A DNA stretch of 64,000 nt. It comes from Clostridia bacterium. Lineage in GTDB: Bacteria; Bacillota; Clostridia; Oscillospirales; Acutalibacteraceae. Positions 8,525 to 17,128 of this stretch are shown one piece after another. The notes below the pieces were generated by a model. It saw nothing but the letters and a program-made list of their open reading frames with translations. It had not been told where the DNA came from and searched no databases. The position numbers and the translations under genes were made by a program. Position 1 is the first letter of the stretch; each line of letters opens with the position of its first letter. The stretch is from the NCBI GenBank assembly GCA_017625095.1, contig JAGALQ010000027.1, positions 1 through 64,000 on the forward strand, in the 5' to 3' direction.

Positions 8525-9898
8525 TTAGATATCAGCTATTGCTCTTGCAATCTCCTGGAAGAGAACGTAGAGTCTTGTGTCTCTGAACCAAGCAAGGATT
8601 CTGTCAACGATTGACATATTTACGGAGTCATCTTCCCATACAAGAGGCTCGCTGCCGTTATCGATGACAAAAGCTTGAGTCAGACACATGCCGCCTTCAC
8701 CGCGAATCTCTGCACGGACGTATTTGTAGTTCTCTGCACCTTCGAGTGTATCAAGGTCGAGTGTGTACGAGCCGTTACCGTTTACAGCCTGCTCTGCGAT
8801 AACTTCACCGTTTGCAATCCACTGAATATGGTCTGCGTCGGAGTAATCAACGCTGATCTTGTGGCCGTCTGTGATAACGTTTGAGAACATCGGATAGGGG
8901 ATATCCTGGTTGTCAGCTCTGATTTCTTCTTCAGGACCGATTTTGTCGTTTGCACGAATGATTCTTGTAACTGAGAAGAATGCACCGCTCTGCATTGTCT
9001 CTTTGACCTGCTCCATGGTGTTTTCTTCCATCATAAATACCATGAAGGATGTGTCAATTGTTTCAAGCCAGTGAGCGTCTGTGTTGCTGTAGCCGAGAAC
9101 GTTTTTGCCGTAGGGGAGGCAGTACATAAGAAGGTTATCCCAGAGGATTCTGTCGTAGCCTGTTGTGCCGTTTCTCTCGTTGAAAACCTCTGTGCCGAGG
9201 CAGGAATCATACTTGAGGATGAGGTCGCCGAAATATTTGACGTTTGCGGGGTCGCTTACTGCTTCGGGCTTATCGTTGGACTGGAGCCAGTCACCGGGAT
9301 GGTTGATGTGAGAAAGACCGCCGTTGTCATCGATAAACTTAATAGCTTCTTCGTAACCGTTTTCGCCGCCGTCCCAGCAGTTACCGACATCGGCAGGAAG
9401 GAAGTAGCCGTTGACATGGCTCTTTGTAAGTGTGATATAACCGAGCTCGTTAGCACCTGTAACACAAGTCATACCTGTGCCTCTGGGCTGACCGTTCTCG
9501 AGCGGATATGTACCGCTGATGATGCCGTTGTATTCGTCGTCTGTAAGGTGATTGACTTTGTTGCCGAGTATGTACTGGTACATATAGAGAATGGGACGTG
9601 CAGGCTCTTTGTTCCATTCAACGCCTGTTACGCCGTGGTCAGCGTTTGCAACAAAGTCGAAGCCGCGATTATAATAACCCTTGATCATTATGGGAAGATC
9701 AAGCTCAGCATCGCTGTAGGTTGTGTGCGTGTGAAGTGTGCCCTTGTATGCGCCCCATGCATCGTCGCCTTCCCAGACAACCTTGTCATAAGGGGATACA
9801 ATTGTGTACTCTGCATCGGCAGCGAAAACAGTAACGCTGAGCTGTGCGAGCATAAGAACACTGAGGATTAAACTGAGAACTTTGATTGATTTTTTCAT
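8525..9898 (-). CDS. Secreted PHP-domain metallo-phosphoesterase (CehA-like)
   Basis: The 457-residue protein has a cleavable signal peptide (MKKSIKVLSLILSVLMLAQLSVTVFA, Ala-X-Ala type) and then a PHP domain. The metal ligands of that fold are visible as GTLHTHTTYSDA, NADHGV, and later HINHPGD and NTDAH. Such proteins hydrolyse phosphoesters with a multinuclear metal site; the substrate is unknown, though export suggests scavenging of extracellular phosphate compounds. The C-terminal 150 residues look like a beta-rich domain followed by an amphipathic end. AATGGAGG precedes the ATG. Confidence 0.85.
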   Translation of the reverse strand: MKKSIKVLSLILSVLMLAQLSVTVFAADAEYTIVSPYDKVVWEGDDAWGAYKGTLHTHTTYSDAELDLPIMIKGYYNRGFDFVANADHGVTGVEWNKEPARPILYMYQYILGNKVNHLTDDEYNGIISGTYPLENGQPRGTGMTCVTGANELGYITLTKSHVNGYFLPADVGNCWDGGENGYEEAIKFIDDNGGLSHINHPGDWLQSNDKPEAVSDPANVKYFGDLILKYDSCLGTEVFNERNGTTGYDRILWDNLLMYCLPYGKNVLGYSNTDAHWLETIDTSFMVFMMEENTMEQVKETMQSGAFFSVTRIIRANDKIGPEEEIRADNQDIPYPMFSNVITDGHKISVDYSDADHIQWIANGEVIAEQAVNGNGSYTLDLDTLEGAENYKYVRAEIRGEGGMCLTQAFVIDNGSEPLVWEDDSVNMSIVDRILAWFRDTRLYVLFQEIARAIADI

Positions 9899-9952
9899 AA
9901 TTCTTTAACCTCCATTTTAATGTTACTATTATCTCACAAAAAAATAATATTG

Positions 9953-11812
9953 TCAATTACTTAAAATAACTGCACCGTATGCAGGGATTTCAACATCTGT
10001 ATAGCTTATACCTGTGCCGCCCAGCAACAGTCTTGCACCGTGCCAGTCATCCGGCAGATAATAGGTTATCGGGTGAACGTTACGGTTAGCAATCAGCATT
10101 ATGCGGTTTCCGTCAGTGCTTCTGACGTATGCAATGCAGCCTGCAGCCTCTGATACCGGATGAAAACTGCCGTCATACAGCGAAGAGTTTTCTTTTCTGA
10201 TTTTGCCGAGCTCTCTGTACCAGCCAATAAGCTCGCTGTTTTCTTTGCCCCAGGGGTAACAGCCGCGGTTGAACGGGTCTTTATAACCGTTAAGACCTGC
10301 CTCATCGCCGTAGTATATGCTCGGTATACCGGGCAGTGTGAACTGAATCGCAGCAGCTGTTTTGAGCATTTGTGTGCCGATTTCAAGCTGATTTTCGGTC
10401 AGCGTGCGGTTTGCCTGCCAGCGTCTGTCGCGACCCTCGCAGCTCTCTGCGACCATTGCCGTTATCGCGCGCACCGTGTCGTGTGTGCCTATGTGATTCA
10501 TCAGCACGGGTATACACTGCGGCGGATAATTTTCAAGAATAGTGAGTATCTTGTCCATAAAGCCGCCTGCAATGCCTGTGCGCATAAAATACATTATTGC
10601 ATCGGCAAACGGGTAATTCATAACGGAATCAAGCTGACCGCCGAGAAGGTATCTTCTTCTTTTGTGATAAGCGAGCTTATTTGTTGCATCCTCCCATACT
10701 TCGCCGATGATAAGCGCATCTTCCTTCTCACTCTTTACGCAAGTATTGAGCTTGTCAAGGAAATCGTCGGGCAGCTCATCCGCAACGTCAAGCCTCCAAC
10801 CGTATGCTCCGAGTCTGAGCCACTTGCGGATAACACCGTTTTCGCCGAAAATGAAGTTGCAGTAGCTTTCACTGTCTTCATTGACATTGGGAAGTGTATC
10901 AAAATCCCACCAGCTTTCGTAGTCGTCATTCCATCTGCGGAATGAATACCAGGAGTAATAGGGGGATTGTATGGAATTATATGCGCCGATTGAAGGGTAT
11001 CTGTTTTTCTTATTGAAATATATGCTGTCGTCACCTGTGTGGTTGAAAACACCGTCGAGTATTATGTCAATTCCTTTTTGTGCTGCAGCTTTGCAGAGGC
11101 TTATAAAGTCTTCTTCCGTACCGAGCAGCGGATCGATCTTAAGATAGTCAGCTGTGTTGTAACGGTGATTTGAGTGCGCCTCAAAAATCGGATTGAGATA
11201 AATGCAGCTGACACCGAGTGAGGCGATATAATCAAGCTTTTCTTCAATGCCTTTCAGATTGCCGCAGAAGTAGTCGTTGTTGAGCACTTTGCCGTTTGCG
11301 TCGGGCTCCCATTTAGGCTGTGCACCCCAGTCACTGCGCAGTATTCTGTCGTCGGGAATATCTTTCAGCTCAGTTTCCGCACGGTTGAATCTGTCAGGGA
11401 AAATCTGATATATAACACCGCCCTTGAGTCTGTCGGGTGTCCTGAATTTTTTAGAATACACTGTCAACTGCCAGTCCGTGCCGTCGTTGCAGAATTTTCC
11501 GATTCCGTTTGAGGTCTGATAAATCTGACCTTTGCCGAAGGGGATATCGTATTCGAAATGATACCAGTATAGTCCGGGCGATTCTGGGGTGAAGTATACC
11601 TTCCACCATTCTTCGTTATCTCCCTGCATACCGTCCCATTCAAAAGAAATTCTGTTTTCATTTTCGCCGTCACGGTGCCATACAAGGCGCACACCGCTGC
11701 ACTGCATCTTACGCGGCAGTATTACACGCAAACAAACGGTGCAGCCCTCGCGGATTGCACCGAAGATGTTTTTATGAAAGCTGAGCCTTGAATTGTAGGG
11801 GATATAGTGCAT
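9953..11812 (-). CDS. GH13 alpha-glucan hydrolase (neopullulanase/maltogenic amylase type)
   Basis: The 619-residue protein has an N-terminal beta domain (about residues 1-120), then a GH13 barrel beginning GVIYQIFPDRF. The conserved regions are present: DGVFNHTGDDS, GWRLDVADE with the nucleophile Asp, IIGEVWED with the acid/base Glu, and MNHIGTHDTVR with the third acid. There is no signal peptide, so it acts on maltodextrins in the cytoplasm, fitting the adjacent glycogen phosphorylase. It starts ten bases after the mgtE stop, its ribosome site AAGGAG overlapping that stop, so it is translated from the mgtE message. Confidence 0.92.
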   Translation of the reverse strand: MHYIPYNSRLSFHKNIFGAIREGCTVCLRVILPRKMQCSGVRLVWHRDGENENRISFEWDGMQGDNEEWWKVYFTPESPGLYWYHFEYDIPFGKGQIYQTSNGIGKFCNDGTDWQLTVYSKKFRTPDRLKGGVIYQIFPDRFNRAETELKDIPDDRILRSDWGAQPKWEPDANGKVLNNDYFCGNLKGIEEKLDYIASLGVSCIYLNPIFEAHSNHRYNTADYLKIDPLLGTEEDFISLCKAAAQKGIDIILDGVFNHTGDDSIYFNKKNRYPSIGAYNSIQSPYYSWYSFRRWNDDYESWWDFDTLPNVNEDSESYCNFIFGENGVIRKWLRLGAYGWRLDVADELPDDFLDKLNTCVKSEKEDALIIGEVWEDATNKLAYHKRRRYLLGGQLDSVMNYPFADAIMYFMRTGIAGGFMDKILTILENYPPQCIPVLMNHIGTHDTVRAITAMVAESCEGRDRRWQANRTLTENQLEIGTQMLKTAAAIQFTLPGIPSIYYGDEAGLNGYKDPFNRGCYPWGKENSELIGWYRELGKIRKENSSLYDGSFHPVSEAAGCIAYVRSTDGNRIMLIANRNVHPITYYLPDDWHGARLLLGGTGISYTDVEIPAYGAVILSN

Positions 11813-11822
11813 AAAAAGCTCC

Positions 11823-13172
11823 TTAAATCAGAAATGCGTTTGCAAGTGCAAAATAAATAACAAGTGTTACGATGTCAACAAGTGTTGCAATCATCGGACC
11901 TGTCATAAGTGCGGGGTCGATTTTTACAAGCTTTGCAAATATCGGCAGTGAACAGCCGATGAGCTTTGCGACAACAATCGCAATAAACATCGCAAGTGAA
12001 ACAACAAGATAGACAGCAAGCGTGCCTTCACTGAAAAAGTACATTCGTACAACGTTCGCCAACGCCAAAGCTATACCGCAGATTGCTGCAACACGGATTT
12101 CTTTCAGTACAATTTTAAAGTAGTCCTTGATTTCAATTTCACCAACGGCAAGGCCGCGGATGATAAGCGTGGAAGCCTGACTGCCTGCGTTACCGCCCGT
12201 GCCCATAAGCATAGGCATTGACGCCGTCAGCGCAACAAAACCCGAAAGAAGAGTTTCATATCCTTCAATTATCATACCGGTGAATGTGCCCGAAATCATA
12301 AGAATAAGCAACCAGAGAATACGGTTTCTGGCAAGCTTGAATACGCCTGTTTTCAGGTATTCGTCATCTGATGGTGTCATGGCAGCCATCTTTTCGAAGT
12401 CTTCCGTGACCTCTTCTTCCATAACGTCAACAACGTCGTCAATTGTGATAATACCGACAAGCCTGTTTTCGTTGTCGGTAACAGGTACGCTCAACAGGTC
12501 GTACTTGCGTACGATATCAGCGACGTATTCCTGGTCATCGAGTGTGTTGACGCTGATAAGTGAAGCGTCCTCCACCATAATGTCGGACAGCAGAGTGCTG
12601 TCATCGTTGAAAATAAGGTCGCTCAATCCTATTGTGCCGAGCAGGTGACGTGCTTTATCAATGCAGTAACAGGTGTAGATAGTTTCTTTGTCGATACCTG
12701 TTTTGCGGATGTTTTCAATTGCCTGTGCTACAGTGAAGTTATCGTGCAGCTGAACCATTTCGATGGTCATAATGCTGCCTGCGCTGTTTTCGGGGTAGCG
12801 CAGGAATCTGTTTATGAGCTGACGTGTTTCTTTGTCTGCAATTTTGAGAACACGCGTTACAACGTTAGCAGGCACTTCCTCAAGAAAGTCAACCGTATCG
12901 TCGAGGAAAAGCTCGTCAACAAGCTCGCTGAGCTCTCGGTCGGTAATAGAGTTAACGATGTTCATCTGATCGTCAGGCTCGAGGTAAGCAAAAACCTCAG
13001 CAGAAATGTCCTTGGGAAGTATGCGGAACACAAGCAGCTGCTGTTTCGGTTCAAGGCTGCCGAAGAATTCCGCTATATCAACTTCGTTCATTTCGCTCAG
13101 TTCGGATTTGAGCGTGCCGAACTTGCCGTCGGATAACAGCTCAAAGAGCTGTTCAAAATTCATTTCATCCAT
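11823..13172 (-). CDS. mgtE: Magnesium transporter MgtE
   Basis: MgtE is a homodimeric, Mg2+-gated channel of the inner membrane. The 449-residue protein has the N-terminal superhelical MgtE_N domain (EVFAYLEPDDQ, VDELFLDDTVDFLEEVP), two CBS domains (about 135-255) with VPVTDNENRLVGIITIDDVVDVMEEE, and five C-terminal membrane helices containing the conserved SMPMLMGTGGNAGSQ filter-helix region. A 225-base leader with a terminator/RBS hairpin precedes it, suggesting conditional expression. The coupling to a GH13 gene is unusual for a metal transporter. Confidence 0.96.
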   Translation of the reverse strand: MDEMNFEQLFELLSDGKFGTLKSELSEMNEVDIAEFFGSLEPKQQLLVFRILPKDISAEVFAYLEPDDQMNIVNSITDRELSELVDELFLDDTVDFLEEVPANVVTRVLKIADKETRQLINRFLRYPENSAGSIMTIEMVQLHDNFTVAQAIENIRKTGIDKETIYTCYCIDKARHLLGTIGLSDLIFNDDSTLLSDIMVEDASLISVNTLDDQEYVADIVRKYDLLSVPVTDNENRLVGIITIDDVVDVMEEEVTEDFEKMAAMTPSDDEYLKTGVFKLARNRILWLLILMISGTFTGMIIEGYETLLSGFVALTASMPMLMGTGGNAGSQASTLIIRGLAVGEIEIKDYFKIVLKEIRVAAICGIALALANVVRMYFFSEGTLAVYLVVSLAMFIAIVVAKLIGCSLPIFAKLVKIDPALMTGPMIATLVDIVTLVIYFALANAFLI

Positions 13173-13397
13173 AAAAAATACCCTTTCTGCATAGTCGTTC
13201 TACGCAGAAAGGGCAATGCAAAACTAATTGGCTTCTCTGTCACACGGTGTGTGTGCGGAGGCCAATCGCGGCTGTGCTTCGGGCGCAGAACGGATGCTGT
13301 TTTGTTTTAAAAGTCGGGCAACATAAAGGTATGCTGTCTTTACTGTCCAAAACAGTTTGCCTCCTTTGAAGAGAAATTTGAAGCGGTTTTGCTTCAG
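13173..13397 (-). promoter_or_regulatory. Structured 5' leader of mgtE, candidate cis-regulatory RNA
   Basis: Reading on the minus strand from the promoter, the leader holds two similar segments (plus-strand TCGGGC...ATGCTG at 13279-13299 and 13314-13336), a long hairpin at 13228-13265 (TTGGC/GCCAA, CTC/GAG and CACAC/GTGTG paired), and a 13-bp hairpin at 13181-13213 followed by TATTTTTT and then the ATG. The 3' arm of the last hairpin contains AGAAAGGG, the only plausible ribosome site. It therefore works both as terminator and as RBS lock. I could not match it to the M-box consensus that usually precedes mgtE. Confidence 0.65.
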
Positions 13398-13404
13398 CTA
13401 TTTA

Positions 13405-13433
13405 ATTTTAGACTTATTATAACCCTTTGTCAA
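13405..13433 (-). promoter_or_regulatory. Promoter of mgtE-GH13 unit
   Basis: On the minus strand TTGACA (13433-13428) is followed after 17 bp by TAAAAT (13410-13405). Transcription would begin near 13397, just after the glgP stop. Confidence 0.75.
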
Positions 13434-13437
13434 GATT

Positions 13438-15969
13438 TTATTTGCTTTTTTTAGCCGGAGCTTTTTTAGTTGTTTTCTTCTCGGCTGTTTTTTCGGCTTT
13501 TGCCTTGGCAGGAGCCTTTTCCTTTTTAGTTTTGGCAGGGGCTTTCTTTTCGGGCTTTGCGGCAGGGGATACTGCAGGCTGAGTGTGCCAGATGTTTGCG
13601 GCATACTCGTTGATTGCTCTGTCAGCTGCAAATCTGCCTGCACCGGAGATGTTCATAAGTGACATCCTGTTCCAGGTGTCACGGTCTTTCCAGAGCTGCT
13701 CAATTTTTTGCTGAGCCTGACGGTAATCAGCAAAGTCAGCCAGTACCATATAGGGATCGTGATAAATGATTGATGCACTGACGTCGGGGAACATCTTACC
13801 GTTGATGCCCTTGTTGATGAAATCGATAACCTTATGGATTTCAGCGTTGTTTTCGTAGTAGGTGTGAGGATTGTAGCCGGGCTTGAGTGCGTTTACTTCG
13901 GGTGTTTTCATACCGAAGATAACAATGTTTTCTTCGCCTACAGCCTCGTGGATTTCGATGTTTGCGCCGTCCATTGTGCCGAGTGTGATTGCACCGTTGA
14001 GCATAAGCTTCATATTGCCTGTGCCGCTGGCTTCTGTGCCGGCAAGTGAAATCTGCTCGCTGACATCTGCTGCGGGCATAAGTGCCTCAGCCATTGTAAC
14101 GTTGTAATCTTCAACAAATACAACCTTGAGTCTGCCTCTTACATCGGGATCGCTGTCGATAAGCTTGCCGAGCTCGCAGATGAAGTTGATGATTCTCTTT
14201 GCAACCACATAGCCGGGTGCGGCTTTGGCAGCAAAGATATAGGTGTGCGGTGTGAATTCGCCGTCGGGATTTTCCTTGATGGCAAGGTATTTTGAAACGA
14301 TCTGAAGTGCGTTAAGGTGCTGACGCTTATACTCGTGGAGTCGCTTGACCTGTACGTCAAAGATAGAGTTGGGGTCAAGTGTTACGCACTGTTTCTGCTT
14401 GATAAGCTTTGCAAAGCGCTCTTTGTTTGCAAACTTGATTTTTTCAAGTGAATCGAGCACCTTCTTGTCGTCTTTGTAGTCGCGAAGGTTGATAAGCTCG
14501 TCAGCATTATAGGTGAAGCCGTCCCCGATGAGAGATGTGAGAAGCTTTGTAAGCTCGGGGTTGGACTGGTTGAGCCAACGGCGGTGAGCAATACCGTTTG
14601 TAACGTTTGTGAACTTCTCGGGTGTGTGACGGTAGTAGTCGTTGAATACGCTGTCCTTAAGAATCTGGCTGTGGAGTGCGGAAACACCGTTTACGCTGTG
14701 ACCTGCAACAACACAGAGGTTAGCCATACGTACAGAGCCGTTGGCAATAACTGCTGTGCGCTCAACATAGTCTGCATCCTGAGTGATTGACCAGGCGTAG
14801 CCTCTGTATCGGTTATCAATTTCCTTTGTAATCTGATAGATTCTGGGAAGAAGGCGCTTGAAAAGCTCTTCGCTCCAGCACTCGAGAGCTTCCTTCATAA
14901 CCGTATGGTTAGTGTAAGCGACAGTGTTGCTTACGATTCTCCATGCATCGTCCCAACCGTAGCCGCATTCATCGAGGAATATTCTCATAAGCTCGGGAAT
15001 TGCGAGTGTGGGATGTGTGTCGTTGATATGAACGGCATTTTTCTCTGCGAAATTGTCGATTGTGCCGTATGTGCGAAGGTGACGTGCAACGATATCCTGA
15101 ATTGAAGCGGAAACAAGGAAATACTGCTGCTTGAGTCTGAGACTCTTGCCTTCGGGATGGTTGTCGGAGGGGTAGAGCACCTTGCTGATAACCTCTGCCA
15201 TAGCGTTCTGCTCAACAGCCTTGAGGTAGTTGCCCTGATTGAAGTTTTCCATATCAAGTCCGGGTGCTTTGGCAGACCACAAACGGAGCACGCTGATAGC
15301 CTTGCCGTCCTTACCCGGTACGAAAAGGTCATATGGTACAGCCTTGATGGGCGTGTAGTCCTTGAGCTCGACGTGGTGGTAGTGAGTATCCCAGAAGTCT
15401 TCTACCCAACCCTCAAATCTGATTTCCTGTGCGCTCTGAGGACGCTCGATAAGCCAGGCTTTGCCGCCGGGAAGCCAGAAATCGGGCAGCTCTGTCTGCC
15501 AGCCGTCAATAATTTTCTGCTTGAAAATACCGTATTCGTAGAGGATGGAGTAACCCATGCCGTTATAACCCTGTGTTGCAAGACCGTCGAGGTAGCAGGC
15601 TGCAAGTCTGCCGAGACCGCCGTTGCCCAGACCTGCATCGGGCTCGTAATCGTAAAGCTTATCGAGCTTTATGCCGAATGATGCGAGTGCCTTTTCGACA
15701 GTGTCTGTGAGATTGAGGTTGAAAAGGTTGTTCTTGAGTGAACGACCCATAAGAAATTCCATAGAAAGGTAATAAACGTTCTTTGTATCTGTAGCTCTTG
15801 CTTCCTGAACAAATTCTGCTCTGCCCTTGGTGAGCATATCGCGGATTACCATAGCTACTGCTTTGTAGTAGTGTTCATATGTTGCTTCATCAGGCGTAAC
15901 ACCGAAGAAGTGAGAAAGTTTTCCGGCAATAAGTTCTTTTGCTTGAGCTGAAGTTAATGAATAATTCAT
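13438..15969 (-). CDS. glgP: Glycogen/alpha-glucan phosphorylase with Lys/Ala/Pro-rich tail
   Basis: The enzyme releases glucose-1-phosphate from glycogen using pyridoxal phosphate. The 843-residue protein shows the family features YYLSMEFLMGRSL, DAGLGNGGLGRLAACYLDG, the HINDTHPTLAIPE region, and the PLP site EASGTGNMKLMLNGA. The start is ATG 15969, preceded by GGAGG; the longer frame lacks a site. The last 45 or so residues are an add-on made of K, A, P, T and E (for example KKAPAKTKKEKAPAKAKA), resembling the tails of bacterial histone H1-like proteins and absent from typical phosphorylases. Function of the tail is unknown. Confidence 0.95.
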   Translation of the reverse strand: MNYSLTSAQAKELIAGKLSHFFGVTPDEATYEHYYKAVAMVIRDMLTKGRAEFVQEARATDTKNVYYLSMEFLMGRSLKNNLFNLNLTDTVEKALASFGIKLDKLYDYEPDAGLGNGGLGRLAACYLDGLATQGYNGMGYSILYEYGIFKQKIIDGWQTELPDFWLPGGKAWLIERPQSAQEIRFEGWVEDFWDTHYHHVELKDYTPIKAVPYDLFVPGKDGKAISVLRLWSAKAPGLDMENFNQGNYLKAVEQNAMAEVISKVLYPSDNHPEGKSLRLKQQYFLVSASIQDIVARHLRTYGTIDNFAEKNAVHINDTHPTLAIPELMRIFLDECGYGWDDAWRIVSNTVAYTNHTVMKEALECWSEELFKRLLPRIYQITKEIDNRYRGYAWSITQDADYVERTAVIANGSVRMANLCVVAGHSVNGVSALHSQILKDSVFNDYYRHTPEKFTNVTNGIAHRRWLNQSNPELTKLLTSLIGDGFTYNADELINLRDYKDDKKVLDSLEKIKFANKERFAKLIKQKQCVTLDPNSIFDVQVKRLHEYKRQHLNALQIVSKYLAIKENPDGEFTPHTYIFAAKAAPGYVVAKRIINFICELGKLIDSDPDVRGRLKVVFVEDYNVTMAEALMPAADVSEQISLAGTEASGTGNMKLMLNGAITLGTMDGANIEIHEAVGEENIVIFGMKTPEVNALKPGYNPHTYYENNAEIHKVIDFINKGINGKMFPDVSASIIYHDPYMVLADFADYRQAQQKIEQLWKDRDTWNRMSLMNISGAGRFAADRAINEYAANIWHTQPAVSPAAKPEKKAPAKTKKEKAPAKAKAEKTAEKKTTKKAPAKKSK

Positions 15970-16024
15970 ACAAAACCTCCAAAAAAGTTGGTAAAAAACG
16001 ATGTTTTTTAGGACATCCTTGTAC

Positions 16025-16053
16025 ATTTTATACTAAAATTATACGAATTTCAA
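16025..16053 (-). promoter_or_regulatory. Promoter of glgP
   Basis: On the minus strand TTGAAA (16053-16048) and TAAAAT (16030-16025) are 17 bp apart, giving a leader of roughly 50 bases before ATG 15969. Confidence 0.65.
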
Positions 16054-16073
16054 TACCTAATACAAAAATAATT

Positions 16074-16110
16074 GAAAAAACCGTTCCGCAACATAAAAAA
16101 TGCAGAACGG
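16074..16110 (-). terminator. Intrinsic terminator of mazF unit
   Basis: CCGTTCTGCA pairs with TGCGGAACGG (one G-U pair) and is followed by TTTTTTC on the minus strand, just after the mazF stop. Confidence 0.85.
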
Positions 16111-16118
16111 CAGGGCAA

Positions 16119-16481
16119 TTATATGCTTATTGTGCTGCTGTCAAGACCGAAACTTACACTCAGTGCTTTGTTAATACGGCTCATATCAACAGCGTTGAGG
16201 TTGCCCATCTTTTCTTTAAGTCTGCGTTTGTCAATTGTACGTACCTGCTCAAGCAGCACAATGGAGTCTTTTGCAAGTCCGCAGCCGTCAGCGTTGACAC
16301 GAATGTGGGTAGGTAACCCCGTTTTATATTTCTGGCTTGTTATGGCGGCGGCAATAACCGTCGGACTGTATTTGTTGCCGACATCGTTCTGCACAATAAG
16401 TACGGGACGTATTCCGCCTTGCTCAGAGCCGACGACGGGACTCAGGTCAGCATAGTATATTTCTCCTCGTTTTACATTCAT
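16119..16481 (-). CDS. MazF/PemK-family endoribonuclease (no antitoxin visible)
   Basis: MazF toxins cut mRNA at short sequence motifs. The 120-residue protein starts MNVKRGEIYYADLSPVVGSEQGG, and continues RPVLIVQNDVGN, SPTVIAAAIT and LLEQVRTIDKRRL, the canonical chromosomal MazF (NdoA/EndoA) pattern including the Arg and Thr of the active site. GGAGAG precedes ATG 16481. In Bacillus the antitoxin gene lies directly upstream; here the 136 bases upstream hold no antitoxin frame, only a gap after a lipoprotein gene. The order dehydratase, lipoprotein, mazF resembles the acpS-ydcC-alr-ndoA neighbourhood with alr and ndoAI missing. Confidence 0.92.
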   Translation of the reverse strand: MNVKRGEIYYADLSPVVGSEQGGIRPVLIVQNDVGNKYSPTVIAAAITSQKYKTGLPTHIRVNADGCGLAKDSIVLLEQVRTIDKRRLKEKMGNLNAVDMSRINKALSVSFGLDSSTISI

Positions 16482-16617
16482 AAACTCACTCTCCGATTTA
16501 TATGAGCGCTGTAAATTCAAGCTGCGCCGCTTTTGTTGTGTTTTTATTTTTGCCAATAAGCGGTGCACTTAAACATCGGGGAGCGTTTTTGCGTTATATT
16601 ATTTGTTCTTTATTATT

Positions 16618-17106
16618 TTATGCCGAGTTTATGAATCTGACAGTAATTCCCGCTTCGTCATATTCGATAAATGTTGGGGTAAAGGTTTCGGCATCAATAT
16701 TCATAACATAATTGCCGAACTTTGTTCTGCCGCAAAGCGTGTAGACTTTTTCGGCTTTTGTTGCTGTTTCGGGTATTGACGATATAGCAAGGCAGATTGC
16801 TTCAATCGGTAACGTCTGTTCAGGTGTGCTTTTTGCAGTGAAAGTGAGTGAATCAAGCGAATATGTTATTCCGCCGCTGTTTACGGCGATTCCCAATCCG
16901 CTTATCTTTTCGGGCAAAGAAAAAACAGCGCTGCAGCCGTTTTCATCGCTCGTGAAATCGGCTGTGTACGCTGTTGAATTATATTGTATTTCTGCCTGTG
17001 AACTGAAAATGCGGTTGACGCAGATTTTTTCGGGCTTTTCGACAGTACGGCACGAGCAAAGAAAAACAGTTAATACCGTTACCATCAGAGCTGCAACCTT
17101 TTTCAA
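16618..17106 (-). CDS. Putative lipoprotein of 162 residues
   Basis: The protein has a type II signal peptide ending in a lipobox-like FLCSC, so it is probably anchored to the outer face of the membrane. The remainder is beta-rich (repeated strands such as AVFSLPEKISGLGIAVNSGG and SLDSLTFTAKS), loosely like the LolA/YdcC fold; that is a weak inference. TTG is the start, with AGAGGA ten bases before. It lies between the NAD(P)HX repair gene and mazF, where ydcC sits in Bacillus. Confidence 0.7.
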   Translation of the reverse strand: MKKVAALMVTVLTVFLCSCRTVEKPEKICVNRIFSSQAEIQYNSTAYTADFTSDENGCSAVFSLPEKISGLGIAVNSGGITYSLDSLTFTAKSTPEQTLPIEAICLAISSIPETATKAEKVYTLCGRTKFGNYVMNIDAETFTPTFIEYDEAGITVRFINSA

Positions 17107-17128
17107 ATAGCGTCAATCCTCTCCGCTG

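Noticed and set aside
9071..9871. 266-codon open frame on the plus strand opposite the PHP gene
   Set aside because: It has no ribosome site, its composition is Cys/Val-rich as expected from the antisense of a coding gene, and the minus-strand gene has a signal peptide and catalytic motifs.
10160..10945. 261-codon open frame opposite the GH13 gene
   Set aside because: Antisense shadow: no start signals and the GH13 motifs on the other strand are complete.
13173..13397. M-box riboswitch before mgtE
   Set aside because: The conserved M-box segments could not be found by eye; the leader is kept as unclassified.
16482..16617. MazE antitoxin gene upstream of mazF
   Set aside because: The only ATG frame there stops after about ten codons.
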